NCBI GenBank assembly: GCA_018500075.1
Contig: JAHBAN010000160.1
Span: 1 to 24,074 of the forward strand
DNA from: Flavobacteriia bacterium
Lineage (GTDB): Bacteria > Bacteroidota > Bacteroidia > Flavobacteriales > Flavobacteriaceae
Direction: 5' to 3'
DNA: 24,074 nt
Part shown: positions 1-7,065 of the stretch, piece by piece
Layout of the letters: every line of letters starts with the position of its first letter
How positions within the stretch are numbered: position 1 is the first letter of the stretch
Position numbers and translations under genes: made by a program
The notes under the pieces: generated by a model
Database searches by the model: none
The model's input: the letters and a program-made list of their open reading frames with translations, nothing else
What the model was told of the DNA's origin: nothing

Positions 1-1
1 G

Positions 2-2083
2 GCCTATGACTACACCAACAAGGGCAATCTCGTCGCGGTGATCTCCAACGGCACAGCCGTGCTCGGCCTCGGCAATCTCGGCGCGCTCGGCTCCAAGCCG
101 GTCATGGAGGGCAAATCCGTGCTCTTCAAACGCTTCGCCGATGTAAACTCGATCGATCTCGAGCTTGACACAGAAGACCCCGACGAATTCATCAACGCCG
201 TGCGCATCATGGGCCCGACATTTGGCGGCATCAATCTCGAAGACATCAAAGCCCCCGAATGCTTCATCATCGAGCAGACGCTCAAGGAGCAGATGGACAT
301 CCCCGTCTTCCACGATGACCAGCACGGCACAGCCGTGATCTGCGCCGCCGGCCTGCTCAACGCCCTGCAAATCAGCGGCAAGTCGATTGATGAGGTCAAA
401 ATCGTCGTCAACGGCGCTGGTGCCGCCGGGATCGCCTGTATCGAGCTGATCAAAGCCATGGGCGCCAAACACGACAACTGCATTTTGTGCGACACCAAAG
501 GCGTGATCTATCAGGGCCGCACCGAAGGCATGAACCAGTGGAAATCGGCCCACGCCGCCAATACCGAGGCGCGCACACTGGCCGAGGCGATGGACGGCTG
601 CGATGTCTTCCTCGGCGTCTCCGTCAAAGGCGCGGTCACGCCCGAGATGGTCGCCTCCATGGGCAAAAACGCCGTCATCTTCGCCATGGCCAACCCCGAC
701 CCCGAGATCACCCCCGAAGAGGCCCACGCCGTGCGCGAAGATGTGATCGTCGCCACAGGCCGTTCGGACTACCCCAATCAGGTCAACAATGTCCTCGGCT
801 TCCCCTATCTGTTCCGCGGCGCGCTCGATATCCACGCCCGCGCCATCAACGACGAAATGAAAATCGCCTGCGCCGAGGCGCTCGCCAAACTGGCGCGCGA
901 AGATGTCCCCGATGAGGTCGCCATGGCCTATGGCAAAAAGCTCAGCTTCGGGCGTGACTATATCATCCCGACACCGTTTGATCCGCGCCTGATTTATGTG
1001 ATCCCCCCGGCCGTTGCGAAAGCAGGGATGGACACAGGCGTTGCCCGCCGTCCGATCATCGACATGGAAGCCTATGAAGCCTCTCTCAAGTCACGGATGG
1101 ACCCGACAGCCAGCATCCTGCGCAGCCTCAACGCCCGCGCCCGCCAGAATCAGGCAACCATGATCTTCGCCGAGGGCGATGACCCGCGCGTGCTGCGCGC
1201 CGCTGTGCAATACCAGCGCTCGGGCATGGGCCGCGCGCTTGTTGTGGGCCGCGAGGAAGATGTCCAAACCAAGCTCACCGCCGAAGGCATGGCCGATGCT
1301 GTCGGCGAGCTAGAGATCGTCAACGCCGCCAATTCGCCCCATCTGGCCGAATACAAAGCCTTCCTCTACAAGCGCCTCCAGCGTCAGGGCTTTGACCGCC
1401 ACGATGTGCACCGCCTCGCCGCGCGCGACCGTCACGTCTTCGCCGCGCTCATGCTGGCCCATGGCCACGGCGAAGGCCTCATCACAGGCGCAACCCGCAA
1501 ATCAGCCCATGTCATGCAACGTATCAACATGGTGTTTGACGCCTCCGCCGAGGCCGGCGCCGTCGGCGTCACAGCGCTGCTTCACAAGGGGCGCATTGTG
1601 CTTGTCGGCGATACGCTGGTTCACGAATGGCCCGACGAACAAGACCTCGCCACAATCGCCGAGCGCTCCGCCGATGTGGCGCGCCACTTGGGCCTTGAGC
1701 CGCGCGTCGCCTTTGTGAGCTTCTCCACATTCGGCTACCCGCGCTCCGAACGGGCCGAGAAAATGCACAAAGCCCCCGGCGTGCTCGCCGCGCGTGGTGC
1801 CGATTTCGAGTATGAAGGCGAAATGACCGTCGATGTCGCGCTGAATGCCCAGGCCCAGAAAAGCTATCCCTTCTCGCGCCTCACAGGCCCGGCCAATATT
1901 CTCGTCGTGCCCGCGCGTCACTCGGCCTCGATCAGCACAAAACTGATGCAGGAAATGGCCGGCGCAACCGTCATTGGCCCGATCCTTGCTGGCATTGATG
2001 AAAGCATCCAGATCTGCTCGACGGTCTCCACAGTCAACGACATCCTCAACATGGCGGTGCTCGCCGCCTGTAAGGTCGGCTAG
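2..2083 (+). CDS. maeB: NADP-dependent malic enzyme with C-terminal phosphotransacetylase-like domain (5' partial)
   Basis: Oxidative decarboxylation of malate to pyruvate with NADP, a cytoplasmic anaplerotic step. The frame is open from base 2 with no start, so about 60-70 N-terminal residues lie outside the window; 693 residues remain of a family length near 760. The malic-enzyme core is visible: HDDQHGTA, followed by the dinucleotide-binding glycine motif VNGAGAAG encoded near 407-430. From about base 1110 to the end lies a phosphotransacetylase-like domain (IFAEGDDPRVLRAA near its start, VIGPILAGIDES near its end). In known MaeB proteins this domain is regulatory and senses acetyl-CoA-type effectors rather than making acetyl phosphate. 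The TAG stop is followed after three bases by the ATG of the ribokinase gene, suggesting cotranscription. Codons are strongly C-ending. Identification is secure. Confidence 0.96.
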   Translation, partial: AYDYTNKGNLVAVISNGTAVLGLGNLGALGSKPVMEGKSVLFKRFADVNSIDLELDTEDPDEFINAVRIMGPTFGGINLEDIKAPECFIIEQTLKEQMDIPVFHDDQHGTAVICAAGLLNALQISGKSIDEVKIVVNGAGAAGIACIELIKAMGAKHDNCILCDTKGVIYQGRTEGMNQWKSAHAANTEARTLAEAMDGCDVFLGVSVKGAVTPEMVASMGKNAVIFAMANPDPEITPEEAHAVREDVIVATGRSDYPNQVNNVLGFPYLFRGALDIHARAINDEMKIACAEALAKLAREDVPDEVAMAYGKKLSFGRDYIIPTPFDPRLIYVIPPAVAKAGMDTGVARRPIIDMEAYEASLKSRMDPTASILRSLNARARQNQATMIFAEGDDPRVLRAAVQYQRSGMGRALVVGREEDVQTKLTAEGMADAVGELEIVNAANSPHLAEYKAFLYKRLQRQGFDRHDVHRLAARDRHVFAALMLAHGHGEGLITGATRKSAHVMQRINMVFDASAEAGAVGVTALLHKGRIVLVGDTLVHEWPDEQDLATIAERSADVARHLGLEPRVAFVSFSTFGYPRSERAEKMHKAPGVLAARGADFEYEGEMTVDVALNAQAQKSYPFSRLTGPANILVVPARHSASISTKLMQEMAGATVIGPILAGIDESIQICSTVSTVNDILNMAVLAACKVG

Positions 2084-2086
2084 CCC

Positions 2087-2950
2087 ATGACGCTCTTCTG
2101 CCTCGGCTCGATCAATCTGGATCACACCTACGAGGTGCCCCACCTTCCCGCGCCGGGCGAAACCATCCTCGCCGAGAGCCACAGCACAGGCCTCGGCGGC
2201 AAAGGCGCAAACCAGTCTGTCGCCGCCGCCCAAGCCGGCGCGCCCGTGGTCCATATCGGCGCGCTCGGCCCCGATGGCGATTGGGCGCTCGCCCGCCTCA
2301 AAGCCCTCGGCGTTGACACAACCCATGTCGCGCGGGTCACAACGCCCACCGCCCACGCCCTCATCACGGTCGATCCTAAAGGCGAAAACGCCATCACCGT
2401 CTTCCCCGGTGCCAATATGCAGCAGTCTCTGCCGCGCCTCAAAGCGGCCCTGCTCACCGCACAGCGCGGCGATATGCTGCTCTTGCAAAACGAGACCAAT
2501 CTGGCGCTAGAAGCCGCCACTCTTGCGCGCAGCCTCGGCCTCAAAGTGCTCTACGCCGCCGCCCCCTTCAACCCGAAGACCACAGCCGCGCTCCTTCCGC
2601 TCACCGATATTCTCGTCCTCAATGCGGTCGAAATGGCCCAGCTTCAGGCCGTCACAGAGACGCTCTCTCCCGAAACAATCGTGGTCACAGAAGGCGCCAA
2701 AGGCGGCTATGCCCTCACCGCCAAAGGCAAACAACGCTTCCCCGCTTTTCCGGTGCGCGCGCGCGACACAACCGGCGCAGGCGACACATTCACAGGCTAT
2801 CTCGCCGCCGCCCTGCACGAGGGCCAGCCGCTGGCAAACGCCCTGCGCCGCGCCGCCGCCGCCTCGGCCCTCAAAGTCACGCGCAAAGGCACCGCCGATG
2901 CCATCCCCGCCCGCGCCGAAGTCGACGCTTTCCTGAAAGCCCAACCCTAA
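2087..2950 (+). CDS. rbsK: Ribokinase, PfkB family
   Basis: Phosphorylates a sugar, most likely ribose to ribose 5-phosphate using ATP, in the cytoplasm. The 287-residue protein has the PfkB layout. The N-terminal substrate-binding part reads GSINLDHTYEVPHLPAPGET and continues to GGKGANQSVAAAQAG (about residues 37-52). The C-terminal signature DTTGAGDTFTGYLAAAL (about residues 227-243) carries the anion-hole glycines and the catalytic-base aspartate. Length is slightly short of the usual 300-310. The ATG sits three bases after the maeB stop, with only a distant AAGG as ribosome-binding site, so translation probably depends on coupling to maeB. No ribose transporter or rbsD is nearby, so the true sugar (ribose, deoxyribose or a nucleoside) is inferred from family resemblance only. 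Confidence 0.88.
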   Translation: MTLFCLGSINLDHTYEVPHLPAPGETILAESHSTGLGGKGANQSVAAAQAGAPVVHIGALGPDGDWALARLKALGVDTTHVARVTTPTAHALITVDPKGENAITVFPGANMQQSLPRLKAALLTAQRGDMLLLQNETNLALEAATLARSLGLKVLYAAAPFNPKTTAALLPLTDILVLNAVEMAQLQAVTETLSPETIVVTEGAKGGYALTAKGKQRFPAFPVRARDTTGAGDTFTGYLAAALHEGQPLANALRRAAAASALKVTRKGTADAIPARAEVDAFLKAQP

Positions 2951-2953
2951 CCC

Positions 2954-3090
2954 TTTTTTATTGCCCTAAATATCCCACCGATTCCGCGCAACAAGTGCGC
3001 TCTATCGGTCATCGCGTTTGCTGCGCAAACCGCTTGGGGGGTCTGGGGGCAGCGCCCCCAGCCGATCGGCTTGCGAAGCAAGTCGAAGCC
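2954..3090. repeat. Three-hairpin intergenic element, copy 1 (rbsK/msrA convergent junction)
   Basis: A T-rich stretch and AAATATCCC are followed by three successive hairpins: GTTTGC/GCAAAC (3016-3021/3025-3030), CTGGGGGC/GCCCCCAG (3043-3050/3054-3061, loop AGC), and CTTGC/GCAAG (3070-3074/3078-3082, loop GAA). The same order and the identical 15-base core GGGGGCAGCGCCCCC recur at 6653-6766, also between two convergent genes. It probably works as a two-way transcription terminator or RNA-end stabiliser; no long T tract directly follows the core. The element's GCCTCA end runs into the stop codon of msrA (TCA at 3091-3093 on this strand). Confidence 0.75.
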
Positions 3091-3741
3091 TCACCCCGCA
3101 AAAGGCGCAGCACGCCCCCAAAGTTCCTTCACACGGGCATCCCGCCCGCAGGCCTTGCGATAGAACTTATAAGCGCTCGCCCGCGTCTTCGGCCCCGCCC
3201 GTGTCAGCACAATGGCGCTGCTCTTGTAATAGTCCTGATGATAGTCCTCCGCCGGGTAAAACCCGTTCAATGGCAGAACCTTGGTGACAATCTCGCGCCC
3301 CAGATCCTGCCCCGCCGCAGCCACAGCCGCCTCGGCCGCAGCCTTCTGCGCCGCGCCATCATAAAACAGCGCTGTCTTATAAGCCGGCCCACGGTCACAA
3401 AACTGCCCGCCGTCATCGGTCGGATCAATCGAGCGCATAAACTTGTGCAAAATCTCCTCACGGCTGATCCTGTCCACATCAAAGGTGATCTTCACCACCT
3501 CAAAATGCCCCGTGTGGTCCTTATACGTCGGGTTGGTGCTCTTGCCGCCCGCAAAGCCCGAGACCGCCTCAATCACCCCGTCGACGCTTTCAAAGTCTGA
3601 TTCCACACACCAGAAGCACCCGCCCGCCACAACAATCTCCTCGCGCGGCCCGGCCTTGGCCACCCCCGATTGCATCCCCAGCACCAGCGCAATCAACACC
3701 GCCAGAATCAGGGCCTTCATTTCTCTCACACAGCACATCAT
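3091..3741 (-). CDS. msrA: Peptide methionine sulfoxide reductase A, exported
   Basis: Reduces the S-epimer of methionine sulfoxide in proteins. The catalytic motif GCFWC is at residues 41-45, with Cys42 as nucleophile. QFCDRGPAY, a family hallmark, follows, and a resolving Cys198 sits in KACGRD. The start at 3741 is chosen because AGGAGA (3749-3754) lies seven bases upstream; a second ATG at 3738 and a third at 3720 (giving MKALILAV) are alternatives. Any of these starts gives a signal peptide with a hydrophobic run LILAVLIALVLG ending in AKA-G, so the enzyme is predicted to act in the periplasm. No msrB is seen in the window. It is convergent with rbsK and divergent from the PLP-enzyme gene. 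Confidence 0.92.
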   Translation of the reverse strand: MMCCVREMKALILAVLIALVLGMQSGVAKAGPREEIVVAGGCFWCVESDFESVDGVIEAVSGFAGGKSTNPTYKDHTGHFEVVKITFDVDRISREEILHKFMRSIDPTDDGGQFCDRGPAYKTALFYDGAAQKAAAEAAVAAAGQDLGREIVTKVLPLNGFYPAEDYHQDYYKSSAIVLTRAGPKTRASAYKFYRKACGRDARVKELWGRAAPFAG

Positions 3742-3793
3742 TGAACATTCTCCTGCCAAACCTGCCCCAGTCTAGCGCGCAAAAACTCCCCTG

Positions 3794-3821
3794 TAGACAG
3801 CCCTCACAGAGAGGTTACAAC
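3794..3821 (+). promoter_or_regulatory. Possible promoter for the PLP enzyme/sulfotransferase pair
   Basis: TAGACA (3794-3799), 16 bases, then TACAAC (3816-3821) resembles a housekeeping -35/-10 pair. It lies about 30 bases before the ATG at 3850, in the divergent gap with msrA. Seen by eye only; alphaproteobacterial promoters are loose, so this is tentative. Confidence 0.3.
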
Positions 3822-3849
3822 TTGTTCCCGAAACGTGAGAGGCCAAACC

Positions 3850-4755
3850 ATGAGCGACAAAATAACAACCCACGCCGCCGAAGACGACGCACGCAACGAA
3901 AAGATCAAGATCTGGCTCAACGGGCGCTGTGTCCCCAAGGCCGAGGCGCTGGTCTCGGTCTATGACAGCGGCTTCATGCTCGGCGATGGCGTCTGGGAGG
4001 GGCTGCGGCTCTACAATGGCACATGGGCCTTCTGGGAGGAGCATTTCGACCGCCTGTTTGAGGCCGCAAAAGCGATTGATCTTGACATCGGCATGAGCCG
4101 CGACGCGCTCTATTCTGCCTTGTTAGAGACGCAATCAGCCAACAATATGCCAACAGACGCCCACGCCCGCCTCATGATCACCCGCGGGGTCAAGACACGC
4201 CCCTTCCAACACCCCTCGCTCAGCCGTCAAGGCCCCACCATCACGATCATCATGGAGCACTCCCAGCCCAAACTTCCGCGCCCGATCCGCCTCGCCACAG
4301 TCCCCCACCAGCGCGGCCTGCCGATGACGCAAGACCCCAAGCTCAACTCGCACAGCAAGCTCAACTGCATCCTCGCCTGCATCGCCGCCGAAAAGGCCGG
4401 CGCCGATGAGGCGCTGATGCTCGATGTCCACGGCTTCGTAAACACAACCAACGCCTGCAACTTCTTCATCGTGCGCAAAGGCGCGGTTTGGACCTCGACA
4501 GGCGACTACTGCATGAACGGAATCACCCGCCAGAAAGTGATCGATCTCTGCCGCGCCAACGACATACCGGTGTTTGAGCGCAACTACTCGCTGCTCGATA
4601 CCTACGGCGCCGAGGAAGCCTTCCTCACCGGCACTTTCGGCGCCCAAACCCCCGTCAGCGAGATCGATGGCCGCCCCATCGGCACAGGCGAGATGGGTCC
4701 TGTCACCGAGCGCATCCGCGCGCTCTACAAAGCCCTGATCGAGGCCAGCACATGA
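3850..4755 (+). CDS. Fold-type IV PLP enzyme (branched-chain/D-amino acid aminotransferase-like), atypical
   Basis: A 301-residue class IV PLP-dependent protein. Family signatures are SVYDSGFMLGDGVWEGLR (residues 36-53), ADEALMLDVHGFV (185-197) and NGITRQKVIDLC (223-234). GAGAGG-like ribosome binding (GAGAGG at 3837-3842, seven bases before ATG 3850) favours this start over the ATG at 3835. Oddities: where D-alanine aminotransferase, IlvE and PabC carry a glutamate that binds the PLP pyridine nitrogen (pattern V-T-E), this protein aligns gaplessly as V-N-T, giving Thr199. The expected cofactor lysine would fall at residues 165-167, but the nearest lysines are Lys164 and Lys170 in KLNSHSKLN, so an indel is needed; Lys170 is my preferred candidate. 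Its last bases overlap the sulfotransferase start (ATGA). The reaction is unknown; calling it simply IlvE would overstate the evidence. Confidence 0.85.
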   Translation: MSDKITTHAAEDDARNEKIKIWLNGRCVPKAEALVSVYDSGFMLGDGVWEGLRLYNGTWAFWEEHFDRLFEAAKAIDLDIGMSRDALYSALLETQSANNMPTDAHARLMITRGVKTRPFQHPSLSRQGPTITIIMEHSQPKLPRPIRLATVPHQRGLPMTQDPKLNSHSKLNCILACIAAEKAGADEALMLDVHGFVNTTNACNFFIVRKGAVWTSTGDYCMNGITRQKVIDLCRANDIPVFERNYSLLDTYGAEEAFLTGTFGAQTPVSEIDGRPIGTGEMGPVTERIRALYKALIEAST

Positions 4756-5465
4756 TCGTCGCAATGTGGTCCGGCCCGCGCAATCTGTCGACCGCGCTCA
4801 TGTATAGCTTCGCAAACCGGGCCGATTTCGCCGTGGTCGACGAGCCGTTCTATGCCCACTACCTGCGCGAAACGGGCCTTGAGCACCCCATGCGCGAGGC
4901 CGTGCTCGCCAGCCAGCCCCAAGAGGCCGAAGACGTCATTCAGTCTCTAACACAGCTCAAATCACAGCATTTCTACCAAAAGCATATGTGCCAACATATG
5001 CTGCCCAGCGTGCCGCGCGACTGGATGTTTGAGGTGCAAAACGTCTTTCTCATACGTCATCCGGCCCGCGTCATCGCCAGTTTCGGTGCCAAATACGAAA
5101 GCTTCGGCCTCGCCGATATCGGCTTCTCCCAACAGCTCGAGCTGTTCGAGATGCTCCGCGCGCAGGGCCATAGCCCGCTGGTCATTGACAGCGCCGATAT
5201 CCGCAAAGCCCCGAAGGCCATGCTCACCAAGCTCTGCGCCGCGCTCGAGGTGCCGTTTGATCCCGCCATGCTCGCCTGGCCTGCGGGCGGCCACGCCTCT
5301 GATGGCGTCTGGGCCGCGCATTGGTATAATGCGGTGCACGCCTCCACAGGCTTCGCCGGTCCCGAAGGCCCGCTGCCCGCCCTTGAGACGCACGCACAGC
5401 AAGAGCTTCTGGAACAGGCCCTGCCGATCTATCAGCGCCTTGCCGCCCAAAAGCTCGCGCTCTGA
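4752..5465 (+). CDS. Sulfotransferase-like P-loop protein coupled to the PLP enzyme
   Basis: A 237-residue protein with the two PAPS-contact regions expected of sulfotransferases. The N-terminal phosphosulfate loop is MWSGPRNLST (residues 5-14), a variant of the usual PRSGST. The 3'-phosphate-binding stretch is IRHPARVIASF (101-111). Early DEPFY (30-34) and a tail rich in Leu and Gln complete a compact single domain; no signal peptide or membrane segment is visible, so it is cytoplasmic. Its ATG overlaps the TGA of the upstream gene by ATGA, so the two proteins are made together. I recall plant proteins that join a class IV aminotransferase-like domain with a domain of this kind, which would support joint function, but I cannot check that here. 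Substrate unknown; kinase-like or non-catalytic roles are possible. Confidence 0.8.
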   Translation: MIVAMWSGPRNLSTALMYSFANRADFAVVDEPFYAHYLRETGLEHPMREAVLASQPQEAEDVIQSLTQLKSQHFYQKHMCQHMLPSVPRDWMFEVQNVFLIRHPARVIASFGAKYESFGLADIGFSQQLELFEMLRAQGHSPLVIDSADIRKAPKAMLTKLCAALEVPFDPAMLAWPAGGHASDGVWAAHWYNAVHASTGFAGPEGPLPALETHAQQELLEQALPIYQRLAAQKLAL

Positions 5466-5598
5466 GGCGCCCATACCCCACAAAATCACAGCAAAAAGCT
5501 ACCTTTCAGCGCAGTATGACCAAAAAAAGCATATTACCCCTTCCCTCAGGGCCACGTTGCTTTATGCGTTTGCGGAGGAAAAAATAAGACAGAGACGT

Positions 5599-6636
5599 AT
5601 GAACATCGCATCCGCCTTCCCGACCGAGCAGACACCCAAAGCCAAATCCGCCAAAGAATGGGTCACCACCCTCGCCAAATTCCGCGAGCCCAATTCCGCG
5701 CGCAGCAATTTCGAGCTTCTGGTCACAGCCGTGCCCTTCTTCGCCCTCTGGGCGGCCGCTTGGGCGGCGCTCTCGGTGAGTCCCTGGCTCACATTGGCCC
5801 TCTCGGTGCCAATCGCCATGTTCCTGTTGCGCCTGTTCACAATCCAGCATGACTGCGGCCATGGCTCGCTGTTCAAAAACCGCACAGCAAGCGACTGGGT
5901 CGGCCGCGTCCTCGGCGTCCTGACCCTGACGCCCTATGATGTCTGGCGCCGCACCCATGCCATTCACCACTCCTCCCACGGCAATCTGGCAAAGCGCGGC
6001 ATCGGCGATATCGTCACACTGACAGTTGCCGAATATCAGGCCCTCTCGCCGCTCTGGAAGCTCCAATATCGCGCCTATCGCAATCCGTTCTTCCTCTTCG
6101 GCTTTGTCCCGGCCTACCTCTTCTTCATCCAACAACGCTTCCCCGTCGGCCTCGCCAAAACACCCAAATACTGGGTCTCCTCCATGCTGACCAATCTGGC
6201 GATCCTCGCCATCCTCGGCACACTCTACGCCTTTGGCGGCTGGGCACCGATCCTGCTGATCTTCGTGCCCTCGACACTCCTCGCCGCAACAGCGGGGATG
6301 TGGTTGTTTTACGTCCAGCACCAGTTCGAAGAAACAACATGGGATCACAACGAAAACTGGGATCTGCATGACGCCGCGCTCTACGGCAGCTCGCATTACA
6401 TCCTGCCGTCATGGATCAACTGGTTCAGCGCCAATATCGGAATCCACCATGTGCATCACCTCTACGCGCGGATCCCGTTTTACCGTCTGCCCGAGGTCCT
6501 GCGCGAAAACGCCGAACTGGCCCAGATCAACCGTATGACAATCCGCGAAAGCCTCGCCTCCGTGCGGATGCACCTCTGGGACGAAGACGGCAAACGCCTG
6601 CTCTCCTTCCGACAGGCCCGCAGCCTCACAGCCTGA
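5599..6636 (+). CDS. Membrane fatty acid desaturase (acyl-lipid, delta-12/omega-6 type)
   Basis: Inserts a double bond into membrane-lipid acyl chains using a di-iron centre, oxygen and an electron donor. The 345-residue protein has the three histidine boxes of the membrane desaturase family: HDCGH (84-88), HAIHH (120-124) and HHVHH (283-287). Hydrophobic segments lie at about 42-80, 164-180 and 197-240, as expected for four membrane spans. The ATG at 5599 gives a normal N-terminus; GGAGGA (5574-5579) is rather far upstream (19 bases) and a weak AGAGA lies closer. The frame stays open upstream but that part shadows the sulfotransferase gene. The 133-bp gap from 5466 has no clear promoter or terminator. 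Position of desaturation is inferred from family resemblance only. Confidence 0.88.
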   Translation: MNIASAFPTEQTPKAKSAKEWVTTLAKFREPNSARSNFELLVTAVPFFALWAAAWAALSVSPWLTLALSVPIAMFLLRLFTIQHDCGHGSLFKNRTASDWVGRVLGVLTLTPYDVWRRTHAIHHSSHGNLAKRGIGDIVTLTVAEYQALSPLWKLQYRAYRNPFFLFGFVPAYLFFIQQRFPVGLAKTPKYWVSSMLTNLAILAILGTLYAFGGWAPILLIFVPSTLLAATAGMWLFYVQHQFEETTWDHNENWDLHDAALYGSSHYILPSWINWFSANIGIHHVHHLYARIPFYRLPEVLRENAELAQINRMTIRESLASVRMHLWDEDGKRLLSFRQARSLTA

Positions 6637-6652
6637 AGCCGGCCTGCCTGTC

Positions 6653-6766
6653 TTTTTCTTTCCAAAAATATCCCGGGGGTCAGCTTCAAAAGCCGTCAGG
6701 GTTTTGAAGCCAGGGGGCAGCGCCCCCTGCCGGTCGCGGGGTCGCGCAGCGACCCTGCGAGCCTCA
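6653..6766. repeat. Three-hairpin intergenic element, copy 2 (desaturase/argG junction)
   Basis: A T-rich run and AAATATCCCGGGGG are followed by hairpins GCTTCAAAA/TTTTGAAGC (6683-6691/6702-6710), CAGGGGGC/GCCCCCTG (6711-6718/6722-6729, loop AGC) and GCGGGGTCGC/GCGACCCTGC (6736-6745/6749-6758, loop GCA, one wobble). It ends in GCGAGCCTCA. The order, the core and both edges match copy 1 at 2954-3090, while the outer stems differ in sequence but keep pairing. I recall AAATATCCCGGG-type elements being widespread in Rhodobacteraceae intergenic DNA. Confidence 0.75.
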
Positions 6767-6901
6767 TAAGCCCCGCTCAGGCCCGCTCAGGCCCGCCCAA
6801 AGCCGCCAAAAGAGCGCACGCCCCCTTCATCTTCCGCTCACATTCTTCCCAGCGCACGCTGCATTCATTAATTTTCTCTTACCAAAGCCCCTCTCAGGGG
6901 G

Positions 6902-6929
6902 GTGCACGCTTTGTGCACGGGTTGTGCAC
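6902..6929. repeat. Three GTGCAC palindromes at exact 11-bp spacing
   Basis: GTGCAC occurs at 6902-6907, 6913-6918 and 6924-6929. Starts are exactly 11 bp apart, so all three face the same side of the helix; the last two share TTGTGCAC. This looks like a possible protein-binding array or a small tandem duplication. No adjacent gene start explains it. Confidence 0.6.
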
Positions 6930-7003
6930 ACATATCACCCCCCCCGAATCAGGGGGGTCGCGGCCCGTTAACCCTGCGGGACGCAGGGGTCATAAAGGCA
7001 AAA

Positions 7004-7031
7004 CGGGCCTGTGCTAGACTGCACAGACCCG
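7004..7031 (-). terminator. Intrinsic terminator of argG, possibly bidirectional
   Basis: On the minus strand CGGGTCTGTGC pairs with GCACAGGCCCG (11 pairs, one wobble) around a six-base loop AGTCTA, followed by TTTTGCCTTT. It lies 35 bases after the argG stop. On the plus strand the hairpin is followed by CTTGATTTTATTTACTTTT, so it may also stop transcripts coming from the desaturase side. Confidence 0.82.
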
Positions 7032-7065
7032 CTTGATTTTATTTACTTTTCTTGCTGTGAAAGGA

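Larger units (their letters stand above)
6637..7065. other. Gene-free interval between convergent desaturase and argG
   Basis: The only stretch over 300 bases without a gene. From left to right it holds the second three-hairpin element (6653-6766), a less structured part with an AT-rich dip near 6864-6882, CCCCT/AGGGG repeats, three GTGCAC palindromes (6902-6929), a C-run/G-run hairpin with GAATC in its loop (about 6941-6957), a long inverted repeat GGCCCGTT/AACGGGCC (6962-6969/7002-7009) enclosing CCCTGC/GCAGGG, and the argG terminator (7004-7031). No convincing protein-coding frame with a ribosome-binding site was found. A small RNA is possible but unproven. Confidence 0.7.

Noticed and set aside
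1113..2080. A separate phosphate acetyltransferase gene
   Set aside because: The domain is in frame and continuous with malic enzyme, with no internal start signals; this is the standard MaeB fusion.
1502..2488. Long open frame on the minus strand across maeB and rbsK
   Set aside because: It lies antisense to two securely identified genes in high-GC DNA, has no ribosome site and no recognisable domain.
5506..6396. Long minus-strand open frame opposite the desaturase
   Set aside because: The plus strand encodes all three histidine boxes; the antisense frame is a composition artefact.
6902..6929. CRISPR array or replication origin iterons
   Set aside because: Only three 6-bp units at 11-bp spacing, with no spacers, no cas or replication genes and no DnaA boxes.
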